From Monocercomonoides exilis (taxonomy: Eukaryota; Preaxostyla; Oxymonadida; Polymastigidae): a DNA stretch of 64,000 bases. Location: the NCBI GenBank assembly GCA_001643675.2, contig LSRY02000006.1:64501-128500 (forward strand), written 5' to 3'. Below are positions 35,401-46,873 of the stretch, piece by piece. The position numbers and the translations under genes are program-made. Positions within the stretch are counted from its first letter, which is position 1. Each line of letters starts with the position of its first letter. The notes below the pieces were generated by a model. That model was given only the letters and a program-made list of their open reading frames with translations, was not told the origin of the DNA and made no database searches.

Positions 35401-38400
35401 GAAAGAGAGGCAGAAGAGGCAGAAGAGGCAGAAGAAGCAGAAGACAGTGTTGCGACAGAGACAGAAAAAGAGGAAGAAAAGCAGAGTGCGAAGGGAAATG
35501 ATGAAGCAAAGAAGGAAGAGGCAGCAGAAGGAAAAGGAGAAAAGAGCAGAAAGGAAGTGAAAGAGGAAGAAGAGGAAGAGGAAGACGATGGAGACAGCGA
35601 AAAAGAGTGGAGGCCGACACCTCCGCGGAGGAGGAAAAGGGCAGACGGCAGAGCAGGGAGGCGGGCAGCACGGCCAGAAGCGAGATGGCAAGGGAAAGGT
35701 GCAAAGGAAGAAGGGAAGGGAAGGGATGGAAGAGATGGAAGGGAGGGCGGGCAAAGCGAGGAGGGAAATGCTGAGAAAACAGAAAGAACAGGGAATCTGA
35801 AAGGAGAGGGGGGAAAGGGCGAAAGTGCTGGGAAGAAGGAGCATTGGGGTTTGGATGGGAGAAGCAGCGATGCACGTGAAGGATCTTTGGTCAGAGGGCA
35901 ACAGACGAAAAGAGTCATTCTGATTGCAAAAGACGAAGATGGTGATTCTGAGAAAGAAGATGAAGGAAAAGAGACAGCAGAAGCAAAACCAGAGAAGGAA
36001 GCAGCTGTAGAAGCAGCTGTGGAAGCAGCTGTGGCAACAAAAGGAGCTTCGAATGGGAAGAAAAAAGCGCGGCGTCGGAGACGAGAATATGAGACGTTGT
36101 TTGAGGAAGGGGTGGGGGGGATGGGTGAAGAAGCACAGAAACAGCTCTTGGCGGATGTTCTGCATGCGCAGCAGCCATCCAACGGAGAGGCAGAAATGAA
36201 AGATGGATTGCCACTGCTGGCATTGCCAAAAGTGTCGGAATCGGAGTCAGTTTCAGAATCTGCAGCAGATGGGCAGACGAAAGAAGGTGGGGCAAATGCT
36301 GTGGAGGAGCATTGGATGGAAAAAGAGGATGAAAACATGCGATGCTCAGAAGACAGTCAAGGCAGCACAGACAAAGTGGAAGGGGCAGATGAGCACAGAA
36401 GCAGCAATAGAAGCAGCAGAAGAGACAGGGAGGATGGAACAGAAGAGAAAGCAGAGGAAAGCAGAGGAAGAGATGATACGCCATCAGATTCTTGCCTACA
36501 AGCCCAGCTTCATTCAGACACTTCACGTGATGCGATTGGCAGAGCAGCTGAAGATGAGTTGTCTGCTCCGCTGCTGGCAGAGAGTGTGTTTGAGAGTGTT
36601 GCCACCCACAACTCGCGAAGTTGCAAGGACGAAGGCGAAGACAGCCAGAAAACAGGATTTGAGGGTGGAAGCAGCGCTTTTGTGGTTGAGAAGCACAAGA
36701 AACCGATGAAAAAGGAGCTTCTGCTGCTTCTCTCCTCGTTTCCTGTTGAAAGTCCAATTTCATCGCCGCCTCCACTTCCGTTGTCTTTTTCGCCCTTTTC
36801 GCCAGCAACCAAAGATCGGAGCTTGGGTGTGTGGGAGGATGAGGCAGCTGCAGAAGAGAGCAAAAGGATTGCAGTCGATGGCGCAGAACAGGCACAGCCA
36901 GCAAAAGTGGCCAGACATTCAGCGTCTTTTCAGGTGTCTTCGAAGGCAGCTTCGAGAAAGAAGAGATCGCGTGTTTTGGATTGGTCTGCGCCGAGCCGCT
37001 CGAAAAGGCTGCGAAGGAGGAGGAAGCGAAAGGCAGCGGGAAGCATTCAGAAAGAGCTGAATGGAGAGGATGAAGAGGATGAAGAGAACGAAGAGAACGA
37101 AGAGGATGGAAGAGCAGAAGCAGAACAGCCAGAAGAGGAAGAAGAGGAAGAAGGAAAGGAAGATAAAAAAGAGGGAAATGAAAGAGAGAATGAGGGAGAG
37201 GAGGAAGAGAAAAGCAATCTGGATGCTGTTTGGCAAAAAGAGGAGGATGCAAAAGAAAAAGAAAAAGAGAAAATGGAAGAAGAAGAAGAAGAAGAAGAAG
37301 CAAGAGAAGAAGACGAATTGGAAGATCCTTTTTCGAACAGCGACTCGTCTTTTCTGAACTCTCCGATTCAGACACCAACCGAGGAGCATTTTGGTGAAGG
37401 CTTGTCTTTGCAGTCATCGTCATCCCGTTCGATTGCTGCAGCAGTTGAGCACAGCAGACAGCTCAGAAAGGGGTGCTCTTCTTTGGGCGGATTGGCAGGC
37501 AACTTCGACAGCAAAAGCGATGTGCATTCAGACGAGACAAGGTTTGGCAAGGAAGACGAGGAGAGCAGCATTGCAGGGGATGAGGATGGCAGGCAGAGCA
37601 CACAAGCACATTGCTCTTCTTCTTCTTCTTCTTCTTCTTTTTCAAACAATGATGATGATGATGATGCTTCAGAAGAGAAAAAGAAGAAAGAGAAGAAGAA
37701 GAGAGCGATTGAAGCAAAAGCGGAAGCAGAAGCAGTTGGGGATGAGATTTTGTTGAATCTCCGTCTGAATGAAGAGAGCGACAGCGACAGCGACAGCGAC
37801 AGCGATATCGACATGAGCAGCAGCAGCAACAACAGCGAAGGTGAAGATGAGGCAGATTCAGATGAGCCGCTTGAGCGTGTGGTGGCACGGCTGGGCATCC
37901 GCGTGCCTCCTCGTCCGTTTTCGGGTGCAGCTGAGCGGCGGCGCTTGGCGCAGCAGCCGAAAGCAGAGCGTCTGCCCGGGCGTTCGCCAGCCCGTTCTTT
38001 TGTGGAGTCGCCGCCGCATCCGACAAAAGCGCTGGCGACGCCGCAGAGTCAGCGCAGCCACGGGGCGAGCGAGGCGACTGCTGCCTCCTCGCCGGTGACG
38101 AAGCAAGGCGTGGGGAGTGCGCTGCCCGTGGCACAGCCGATGTCTCAGCTGCACACGCTGCCCACCACCGCCACAGCTGCGCTGTTTGATCCTCACCCGC
38201 TCGATCTGGTTCCGCTGCCAGATGCGCAGGCAAAGCGGAGTCTTTCGTCCTCGCCGCCTGTCCGCCTTCCGCGTGCTGTGGCGCCAGGTGTGCTTTCTGG
38301 CGAGGCAGGCTTTGTGGCTGCTTCGGTGCGGGAGGGCGAGGCAGGGGCAGGGAATGGTGCTGGTGCAGGAACAGGTGCAGGGGCAAAGGCGTCTTCTCTG

Positions 38401-39723
38401 CTGCCAGGGATTCAGATGATTCCGCTGGCAGACAGCAGCCGGGCAGGCCAGGCGCTTCCTCTCTCGCCGTTTGCGCTGTTCGACCGGCTGAAGTTTTCGG
38501 AGGCTGCTTTGCGCCGGCCGCCAGCCGATTCGTCGGGGAAGCCGAAGGAAGCAGCCGATGGCGAGCAAGCTGAAAAGGGGAGTGTGGAAGGTGCAGAGCG
38601 ACAGGACGATTTGGAGCAGGGCCAGCCAGGCGATGCAACCAGCCAGCTGAAGCGAGAGACAGAATCGCTTTTGGATAGCATCACTACAAAGCAGACAAAA
38701 CTTTCTGCTTCGCCGAGCGCACATGCTGCAACGCCAGATGTGCACAGACATTCCCCGTCTCCTGTGCTTTTGCCTTCGCCTTCACATTCACCTTCACGTT
38801 CTCCTTCACATTCACCGACGCCAATGCACTTATCATCAACATCCTCAGCCTCATCCCCATCTGCAATACACCGCCCCTCTCCGCTGTACATTGTTCCAGC
38901 TGTGTCGCCAGCAGCGTCTGAGGCCGGGTCGTTTGCAATGTTTCGGCCAATTCGGCAGCCGGCAGCAGCACAGCGGAAGCGGGGGAGGCGGAAAGGGAGC
39001 ATGCGGAGGAGCGTGGAGAGGAAGGTGCTGAGGCCGAAGGGGAAGCGAAAGGGGAAGAAGGCAGGCAAGGCAAAAGGGATGAACCCGGCAGTGCCAAGTG
39101 TGTGTGCAGAAGACGAGTATCTGATCTCGCAGCACATCATCTCGCACTCGTTCCCGCCGTTTGCGAGCCACCTGCAGCTCAGCCCAGGCACAGGCCATCT
39201 GGCGCCTTCGGCAGCTGCGTCTCCTGCCTCCTCCTCCTCCTCCTCCTCTTCTTCTTCGTCGTCGTCGTCGAGTGCTGCATCTGCCTCGGCAGCGGCGGTG
39301 ACTGTGACTGCTGCTGTGTCTGCTGCTGCCTCTGTCTCTGCGTCTGCGTCTGCCTCTGCCTCAGAAGCAGAATGTGCTCCTTCTCACTCTCCTGTCAACA
39401 CAGCATCCCATCCAACATCCCATTCAGCAGCAGATAGCCAGCACTTGCCTGAGCTGTCGGCGCTGATGGCGATTTCGCCGTCTTCGGTTGCGCTGCCTGG
39501 AACAGCACTGTCTCTGTCGCGGGGGCTGCCTCTCGGGCGCTCGTCGTCGTCGTTCGCAAAGTTCCTCTCGTTCCCGTCGCCTGGCAGCAAGTCAGTCAAC
39601 CTCTTTGAAAAGCCTGTCCACAAACCTCTTTTCTTCCCGCCTCCTTCCTCTTCTCCTTCCAACACTTCTTCCTTTTCATCATCTTCTTCTTCCTCTTCCT
39701 CGTCAACAGCTGACCCAACATGA
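32436..39723 (+). CDS. giant low-complexity, probably nuclear, protein
   Basis: Visible exons: 32436-32615, 32748-32808 and 32960-39723 (the last about 2,255 codons). Joined they read ...EKIHRAITLAAEQQ-GLVGVREKLGGAYKMLQLVK-PQFMMLIEKISRR. The MISGMSPGLQ start is provisional, since exons upstream are possible. The short helical N-terminus is the only fold-like part and is not recognised. The rest is disordered low complexity: a Gln/His run, a poly-His tract (about 33439-33510), many Lys/Arg clusters (KKARRRRR, RRRKRKAAG), Glu-rich stretches, poly-Ser, Ser-Asp repeats and SPSP repeats. Abundant basic clusters and acid/Ser tracts fit a nuclear or nucleolar scaffold, which is inference. No membrane segment is seen. 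The DNA is much more GC-rich than its surroundings. It converges with the kinesin gene. Confidence 0.72.
32526..32549 (+). other. candidate 24-nt intron
   Basis: GTTTGCC...TTTTTCCAG is pyrimidine-rich, begins GT and ends CAG, and is exactly 24 nt. Removing it keeps the frame and deletes a hydrophobic octapeptide (VCLLLFFQ) that breaks an otherwise charged helix (VATFED|RFLHFDEIEK). It could equally be coding sequence. Confidence 0.4.
33439..33510 (+). repeat. poly-histidine-coding CAC/CAT tract
   Basis: Mixed CAC/CAT codons encode His runs (about 7, then about 14-15) split by RNPN, within the giant low-complexity protein. Mixed codon use argues for selection or old expansion rather than a fresh microsatellite. 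Long His runs are known to target proteins to nuclear speckles in animals. Confidence 0.8.
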
Positions 39724-40164
39724 ATCTGAGCAAAAAGCACCCATCACTCAAATGAGGCAATGGGCAGAGAAATGCATGCTGCTCTTATTTGATGTGGTCT
39801 GCATCAAAACATCCTTTTGTGGCCTTTCCGTTTGCCTTTCCGTTTTTATGCTATTTTTGTGTGTGTTTGTGTTTGTGTTCTGTTTTTTGTGTGATATTTC
39901 TTTCTTCGGAAACCGTTTTTCTTTTCTTTTTTTCTTTTTGTTTTTTGCAATTCTGTTTGGAAAAAATAAAACAAAACAAAACAAAAAGTTATGCTTGAGA
40001 TGATGGGTTGTGCATCAGTATCTGGTTGGCAGGCTCTCTTCAACAGCACTCGAAATGGAAAAGGCAAAAAGGCAAAAAAGGCAGCACACAGAAAGTGCCG
40101 CATTTCTCGTGCAGCACAGCTCAGCAGCAGTCAATTGGGTGTTTGAGGCGCATGGCAGCCTCGT
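39724..40164. other. convergent intergenic region
   Basis: 441 bases between the plus-strand stop at 39723 and the minus-strand kinesin stop at 40165. AATAAAACAAAACAAAAC at about 39965-39982 could serve as a polyadenylation signal. No gene seen. Confidence 0.5.
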
Positions 40165-43100
40165 TCAACCAGAAGACAGAACGGCCTGGATCATCTTTTC
40201 AGAGAAGCCCACATCCCGCAGCTCGAGCACCTGAAAAGGAGCAGAAAGAAAGAAAGAGAAAGAAAGAAAGAAAAGGAGAAAGAAAGAATGAATAAAACCA
40301 TTTATTTGCCAAACATCAAAATGAAAAAGATAAGCAAAAGAGAGAGACGAAGAGAAACACACATCGTTGAACAGAGTGCCTTCTCTGTGGCTGAGGATGG
40401 CTGTTGCTCTTTTGTCTCCCACCCCCTTCAGATGCTTGATCTCCTCCTTCTGCCCAAAGTTCAGGATTCTCAGAATGCGCTCTTCCGCTTCCTTCTGCGG
40501 ACACTCCTCACCTGCACCCCCGCTGTTCCTCCCCAACACCCATCCCATCCCACTCCCCCTTCTCTTCCTCCTCCTCCTCTCCCCTGCACCTGCTCCTCCA
40601 CACTCTCCACCTTCTCCACTCTCTCCACTCTCTTCCTCCTCTTCTTCCTCTTTCTCGTCGTCCGAGTCGTCAAAGCGGATTTTGAGTGTCTCTTTCCCTT
40701 TTGCTGCAGCTCCCGTGCTGCTGTTCTGCGCAGCGCTGTCTTCTGCTCTGTTCTCCCGCTCTTCGTCTCTTTCAGCCCCTGCTGTGAATGCCGAGTGCAG
40801 CGAACGAGATTTGAAGGCTGACAGAGACGGATGATGCGATGTGTGCACAAATGGCATTGATGTCGACGATGATGAAGAAGATGTTGAAGTGTCAGTCACA
40901 GAAAAGGAAGGTGTCTGAAGTGTGTCTGCAGTCGAAGTGGGTGTCTGTGTCTGTGTCTGTGTCTGTGTCTGTGTCTGTGTCTGAAGTGGAGCCAGCGGCA
41001 GGCCAACCTTCGCATCTGGCAAAAGAGGCGTGGCTACTGCTGCATAGCCAGTCGAAAGAGGTGAAGAGAATGCCAAAGCCGATCGCCTGGCTGACGAATG
41101 CCTCAGAGAATGCAGATTGATGCTGCGGAGTGAAGTGGCAGATGATGTTGTTGTTGATGATGATGACAATGGTGATGGTGATGGTGAAAGTGATGGTGAA
41201 GGAGAAGGTGAAAGTGATGGTGAAAGTGAAGATGGGAGAAACGGATGCAGTTGAGAGGGAGACGGGCTTTGTGTGTCTGAGCAGAGCGAGATGGAAGGAG
41301 AGGGTGTGCCAGCCAACGGCAGCTGGGGAAGATGGAACGAGTCTGCCGATGGCGTAGACACCGCCGAAAGGGCTGGCAGGCGCAGCGACGTCGGCGAAAT
41401 GGTCGGGTCAAAAACTGCACTCTGATTGGCGCTGTTCTGCTCGCCGGCTGTTTGCAGCGCATTTGGCGTCTGGTTGGGCAGTGCGGCGTCTGTGCAGAAG
41501 TGGGGGATGTCTGGCGAGTGTGCCGACGAAAGCATCACAGATGGAAGCAGAGAAGCCACAATCTGCGAGACTGCCTCCACCGACGGATCGCTTTTCTCCT
41601 CTTTTCCCTTTTGCTGCCTGCTGCTTCTTCTGCTGCTGCTCCTCTGCTTTGTCGATCCTCTTTTTGCGGCTGTTCCCCTTCGCCTGATTTTGCGGTGATG
41701 CTCAATCGCTTCCAGCTCCTCCTCGTCGGTCTCTCTGCCTTCTTCGTCTGACTCCAGCTGGAATTCCGATGCTCCGTCTGTTTCGTCTGCCGAAGCCTCC
41801 TCCTCTTCCTCCTCTTCAAACTCGCTCATGTTGTAATCAAACACATTGCTGCTGCCCTCCTCTTCTGTCTTCTTCATTCTCATTCGAATGGCTTTCTCGC
41901 TTTTCTTCCTTTCTCCTCTCTCTTGTTTTGCCTTCTCTTTCTTTTCTTCTTTTTCTTTTTCTTTTTCTTTTTCTTCTTTCCCATCCACATTTTTGTTGCT
42001 TCCTCGTTGTGGCACTGAAGATGTTTCGCTCTTTTTGGAATTTCGTTCTTTTTTTGTGTTGCTGCTTTTCCTCTTCGCTTTCTCTTCTTCTTTCCCTTCC
42101 TCTGTTTTCTCTGCGCTTTTCCTTCTTTTTGAGCTGCCTCTGCTTTCTTTTGTCTTCCCACTTTCCACATCTTCTTCCATTTTCCCTTCATCCTTTTCCT
42201 TATCCTTATCCTTTTCCTTTTCTTCTTCTTCTTCTTCTTCTTTCCTGCGCTTTTCCAGCTCCAGCTGCCTCTTTTTCTCTGTCCTCTCCTTCAGCTTCCT
42301 CACCTTCTCTTTCAGCTCGTCGCTGTCTCGCAGCAGCGCCAGTGCATATGCATACAGCGGAAGCGCCACATCCAGCTCGCCTTCTTTCTCCTTCGCCACG
42401 CCACTCACAATAAACTCCCGCGCCACCCGAAGAGACTGCGTGGGCGTCATCGCTGGAAGCACCGGAAGGGATGGAAGCGCTGGTGCCTGCCCCTTCCCTT
42501 GCACCCTCACTGGCGTGTGGGGCTCCTCTCCCGCCAGAGCGCATGCGCCTTCGCTTGCTGCTGCCTCTTTCGGCGCTGCACAGCCTGTCTGCTTCGCCAC
42601 AGACGCGTCGGGGCGGACGATGTTCACTCGCCTCTGCACCCTTCTGGCGCCTGGCGACTGACTGCTCCTTTGCAGCGGAGACATCACAGATGGAACGCTC
42701 GATTCATCGCCTGCCTTTTTCTGAGGCGGAGACGATCGGACAAGCTTCGATGCATTCGGCCCCGGCTGCTTCGCCTTCGACTGGTCGAGCGTCGACTTCA
42801 GACTCTCAAACTTCTTGGCAAGCATCGCTGTTGTGGGCGATGACGAAGAGCTGCTTCTCTTTCGTGTGGCAGAAGAGTCAGGCGATGGAGAAGAAGGAGA
42901 GGGTGAAGAAGAAGAAGAGAGTCTCGAAAAGACATTGCTGGCTGCTGGGTGTGGAGTGCCCGCTGCTCTGGGGCTTCTGTCTGCCCCGCTCTTTTGCTGT
43001 GTGGCTGTCGGCTGTTTGGCTGCTGCTTCCTTCGGCTTTGTGTTGCATCTTTCTGCTCCTCCTTCTTTTGCCTGCGCAAACAGCGTGTTTTGTGTGGTGG

Positions 43101-44795
43101 TCAAAAGCTTCTGTGTGAATTCAGTCATCGTCTTCTGAATCACCTCCACAAGCTGAGCTTCGAAGTCAGATTTTGAATGACTCACTGAAGATGAAGTGGA
43201 TGAAGAGGAAGAAGAGGAAGATTGATCGTCTGCCAATTTTTGTTGTTTCCCCTGCATTCATAAGTCAGGTGTTGTTGTTGAGCGTTGGAATTCAAGAGAA
43301 CAATCATTATTTTTTATTAAAAAAAAAATAGATAAATAGCAAAAACGCTTTCACTCAAAAAAAGGCAACACCTTTCTTTGGAGGCCAGAATGCTCCTGAA
43401 ACGGCGTGGCTCGCTTCACATGCGTCATGATTTGCTTCTGCTGTGCCAGATATTGCTGCAACTCCTCCACACTCGGCCGAGGCGCGGCTGCTCCGGCAGG
43501 CTGGTAGAGCCAGAAGGCAACTGTGAAAATGTGCGATTGCAATAAAAATGATACAAAAATTGTTATATGTTTATTAATATAAAGCACAAGCAGACTAAAT
43601 CATCCTTTCATACGTTCTTCTTCATTAACAACTGGCTTAGTAACCAACTTGCTGGACTTTGTAGCAAACTCCAGTGTGCGCAGAGTTTCTGTGTAATACT
43701 TCATTCCAGGCGGCACATTTGCAAATAGCACAGATCTGCAGTTTCCTGTTAAAGAGTCTTGAAGAAGTCTTGTTAATTTGCTTTCTCTGAAAGGAGGGCG
43801 CCCTTGATCGCTGTTCAAACATGCTATCACTTTCCCTAAGACATGAAGGGATTTATTTATATTGCAGCTTTCTTCGAGGCGTTCACCTGTATTTCCGGTC
43901 TGTTTTTATCAAATTATTAACCAAAGATGAAGTTCCAAAAAAAGTTCAATATTAAAAATCAAGTAAACCAACTTTCAAAAAAATAAAACATTACATACTC
44001 TACGATTATCTTCACTTCCTGCTAAATCTATTAAATGCATTTTACTTGTTAAAAGGCGCTTTCCTTCCGTTTTTCTCACTCTAATAATAACGTCAGCGTG
44101 AGAGCGTGAAGACGATACATTAACCTTTGTCTCTGCTGTTGTTCTGTTTGTACATCCTATTCTGTAATAAGTTTCAAAATCTTTGTCAGTGCGAATTTGA
44201 TTCCATGTTAAGCCAGGAATTGCAATTTTTTTATTAGCATCTTCTTGAAGCGGGAGGTTTTTGTTTTTTGGATTAAATAAGTCTCTAATCATTTCATTAT
44301 AAATTTCAAGATATGCCATTGATATTTCAACCGAGCCAGAAGAAAGTCCTTGCTCTTGGGCCATCAGGAAAAGATCAGAAGCAATTCTTGGAATAATGCC
44401 TTTGTTGAAAAAATAAAGCATATAATTGAAGTAAATAATTTCATAATACCTGGACTTGTTTCACATCCTTGCATTGTGAATGTTTTCCCTGCACCAGTCA
44501 TCCCATATGCAAAAATTGTTGTATTTATTCCTTCAAAACTTGCTTTCAACAAACTTGAAATTTGTTGAGAATATATCATTTCTTGAGATGCTGCTTCATC
44601 ATAGCATGCATCAAAATTAAAACGAGTAGCTTGCATTGTTGCTTTATCAAAAAGTTCAATTGTTTCTGATGGTCCCGACGAATTAACAGGCAAAAGCAGA
44701 CGAACACAGCAAGAATCCCTTTCCACCTCCATGAACGGTCGTATGCGTACAATTACTTTGACTTGAGATCCACTAGTTCTTGTTGTGCAGCTCAT
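40165..44795 (-). CDS. KIF22: kinesin-10 (KIF22/Kid-type) chromokinesin with C-terminal helix-hairpin-helix
   Basis: Six exons in frame: 44795-44450, 44399-43999, 43899-43614, 43520-43372, 43251-40363 and 40230-40165, giving 1,378 residues (human Kid is about 665). Motor domain at residues about 10-340: P-loop GMTGAGKTFTM, switch I NVSSSRSHA, switch II DLAGSE, NINKSLHVLGKVI, RESKLTRLLQDSLTGNC. A long low-complexity Ser/Lys/Glu tail follows with a TQ repeat. The C-terminus LRILNFGQKEEIKHLKGVGD.KRA...VLELRDVGFSEKMIQAVL forms a tandem helix-hairpin-helix like that ending animal KIF22. Known: kinesin-10 motors carry chromosome arms along spindle microtubules, and the HhH binds DNA. Odd: a 132-nt intron (40362-40231) divides the HhH and stays open if unspliced. 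The smallest intron is 50 nt. Motor plus HhH makes the subfamily call strong. Confidence 0.92.
40942..40983. repeat. 6-bp TGTGTC minisatellite, 7 units
   Basis: Tandem hexamers inside the kinesin tail exon, encoding alternating Thr-Gln on the minus strand. In-frame unit length. Confidence 0.85.
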
Positions 44796-45106
44796 TTAAA
44801 TAAAGTTCAAAATTTTTATAATAAATAATGGTTTTTTTCTTTCAGAAAAGTTAATATTATTCCATGCACAAGGACATTTTTATAAAATAATGATGAATAA
44901 TAATCAGTTTTTGGCAAGACCGCATTATATGGGAATGGCCTTTTTTCTGTGAAAATAATATATGAGGAATGTTAATAATATATATCATGTTTTCATGCAT
45001 CAGAGATGTGCGGAAGTTAGCAAAAAAGTCAAAAATAAAAAATAAAAAATTGAGGAAAAAATGTGTGAATGAATTTTTAAAAATAAGAATTTCAAAAAAA
45101 AAATAA
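44796..45106. other. intergenic, kinesin upstream region
   Basis: 311 AT-rich bases between the kinesin start and the downstream end of the Merlin-type remnant. The kinesin promoter should be here. No motif identified. Confidence 0.45.
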
Positions 45107-45292
45107 TTAATCAACTTCCATGGGGCCAAATTCTGATGCACTTGCACCGTCCCCAGCTCCAAGTGAATATGATTCTTCAAATTCAGTCATTTAAAGAATG
45201 TCATTTTCATCTTTGATGTCAGATTCTTGCAATGATTCTGTCGAGTCACTTTCTTCACTTTCAGATTCTTCCAATTCGTTTTCTTTTTCCGT
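45107..45292 (-). other. acidic reading-frame extension past the transposase stop
   Basis: After the transposase TAA (45293-45295) the same frame stays coding-like: TEKENELEESESEESDST..., then a TAA at 45191-45193, then MTEFEESYSLGAGDG... to a TAA at 45107-45109. The uniform Glu/Ser/Asp bias in one frame suggests formerly translated sequence. Confidence 0.5.
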
Positions 45293-46236
45293 TTAATCGA
45301 AGACGATTCCCTTTATTAATTCATCAAATTGAATTTGCAAATTTCTTCTGACCAGCCACATAGATAAATAATCCCCTAGATACTTTTCTCTGCATCCTGT
45401 TCTTATAAAAAATTTCCGTAAATTCATCCACAGACGTTCGACAGTGTTTGCACATGCATGTGTAATTTTGTTTTTGAATTCTCGCTTGTGACAGACAGTA
45501 TCATGAGCGTAACCATTATCTTTCAATATGGCATAAGCCTTCCATTCATCGCTCATAATCCGAGATCCAGGAAGAATTTTGTTTCGTATTATTGGAACCA
45601 ATGTCTCAGCCTTCCTATTTGGCACAATCATCACAAAGTTCTTCCCCGCACCTCCCTCTGGTTTTCTTTCCATAGCTCCAAATATCCAAATTTGTCTCTT
45701 CTTTTTCCCTCGCCCATACTTATTGAGCCTCCAGACCGCTTCGTCGACCTCCACAATCCTTCCCGGCCCTCCTATGACAGCTTGATTTTTGTTCCTCGTT
45801 GATGTGCATCTGACTCGGATAACACTCTTACAATAATGTATTGTGTTTTCACTTATTCCAAGCAGTTCACAAATGTGTGCGGCTGATATACCAATGTAAT
45901 AATATAAAACAATCATCAAAAACTTTCTCAGCGGTATTTTCGAATTTTCCAATAATGTGTTAAAAAAAACTGACTGTTTTTTGCCACATTTTCCAAATCT
46001 CCAATATTTGTAATATTTGCCTCTGGATGTGAATATCATTTTGCATTAATCATGTCTGCATTCAGGAGCTTCTCCTTCCAGCACATTTTCGAAATACCAT
46101 TTCCAAGCACCCATTTCATCCGAAAATATATCGTTGAGTTCACAAATAGGTGTTTTTGTGAACATTCTTTGTGGCAAAGACATTTGATGAATGTTTGATC
46201 AAACCCATAAATACTAGAAAAAGACATTTTTTCCAA
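45293..46236 (-). pseudogene. Merlin/IS1595-type (ISXO2-like) transposase, disrupted
   Basis: Frame 46039-45293 (248 codons) holds KYYKYWRFGKCGKKQSVFFN, a helix-turn-helix-like segment (ISAAHICELLGISENTIHYC) and the catalytic core: VDEAVWRLNKYGRGKK (first Asp), GSRIMSDEWKAYAIL (second Asp) and HACANTVERLWMNLRKFF (third acidic/Asn site). Known: this arrangement is the DDE_Tnp_IS1595 domain of bacterial IS1595/IS1016 and eukaryotic Merlin elements. The preceding 66 codons (46236-46036, ending MCWKEKLLNADMINAK) are in another frame that meets this one at the ATGATATTC overlap. The N-terminal zinc-binding part is therefore separated by a frameshift, or less likely by an unseen intron. Terminal inverted repeats were not found. 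Probably inactive. Confidence 0.8.
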
Positions 46237-46873
46237 ATATAGAAATTATATTTTTGACAAGTTTCCGCATGTTTTTTGGAGATAAAAATTGCATAATAAT
46301 AAATAATAAAACATTATAAACAGAAATAAACTTATTCCAGGCGTTCACATATCATCAGGTCTTGCCTTACTCTTTAAAAAGGGATAAATAGTGTTTTCAA
46401 GATATTTGAAGATATGCCATCGAAATTATGAATATGTTTGTGAAGAAAGTTTATGATCACAAAAAAAGTATGAGAAAATGATTTGAAAAAGTCTTTAAGC
46501 AAGTGACAAAGTTAAATTTGAAAGCAAACAACAAAATGTAAACATTCAATTTATTTCGAACAAGATAGAAAAAATGAACACACTTTCCATAATTTTTTTC
46601 ATTTCCATGAAATTCAATATTCAAAAATCAGAATTCATGTGAACGTTTCGTCGGATGCATCAGGGCTGAAAAAAGGAATTTTTGCTTCCTTTTCAATTTC
46701 CTTTTTTTTTTCAAACTTGGTGCAGCATTCGACCATTTTCCATATTCAAAGTTCCTTTTATTGCATATTATTTAAGAAAAATAAAAAATGATTTTCTCTT
46801 CTAACTTTCACTATTAGCTTCAGCTTTGATGCTGATAATTTCTCAGCTCATTCAATTGGAAGTGTTTTTGCGG
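46237..46873. other. AT-rich intergenic region
   Basis: 637 bases between the transposase remnant and the stop of the large surface protein. No gene and no clear terminal repeat seen. Confidence 0.5.

Noticed and set aside
34371-36338. 655-codon minus-strand frame rich in Ser, Pro and Phe
   Set aside because: Shadow of GC-rich, Glu/Lys-coding sequence on the plus strand. It has no domain-like content and no splice support.
41846-42661. Plus-strand Phe/Ser/Leu frame opposite the kinesin tail
   Set aside because: Shadow of Lys/Glu-rich kinesin codons. The kinesin model is supported by motor motifs and a C-terminal HhH in one spliced frame.
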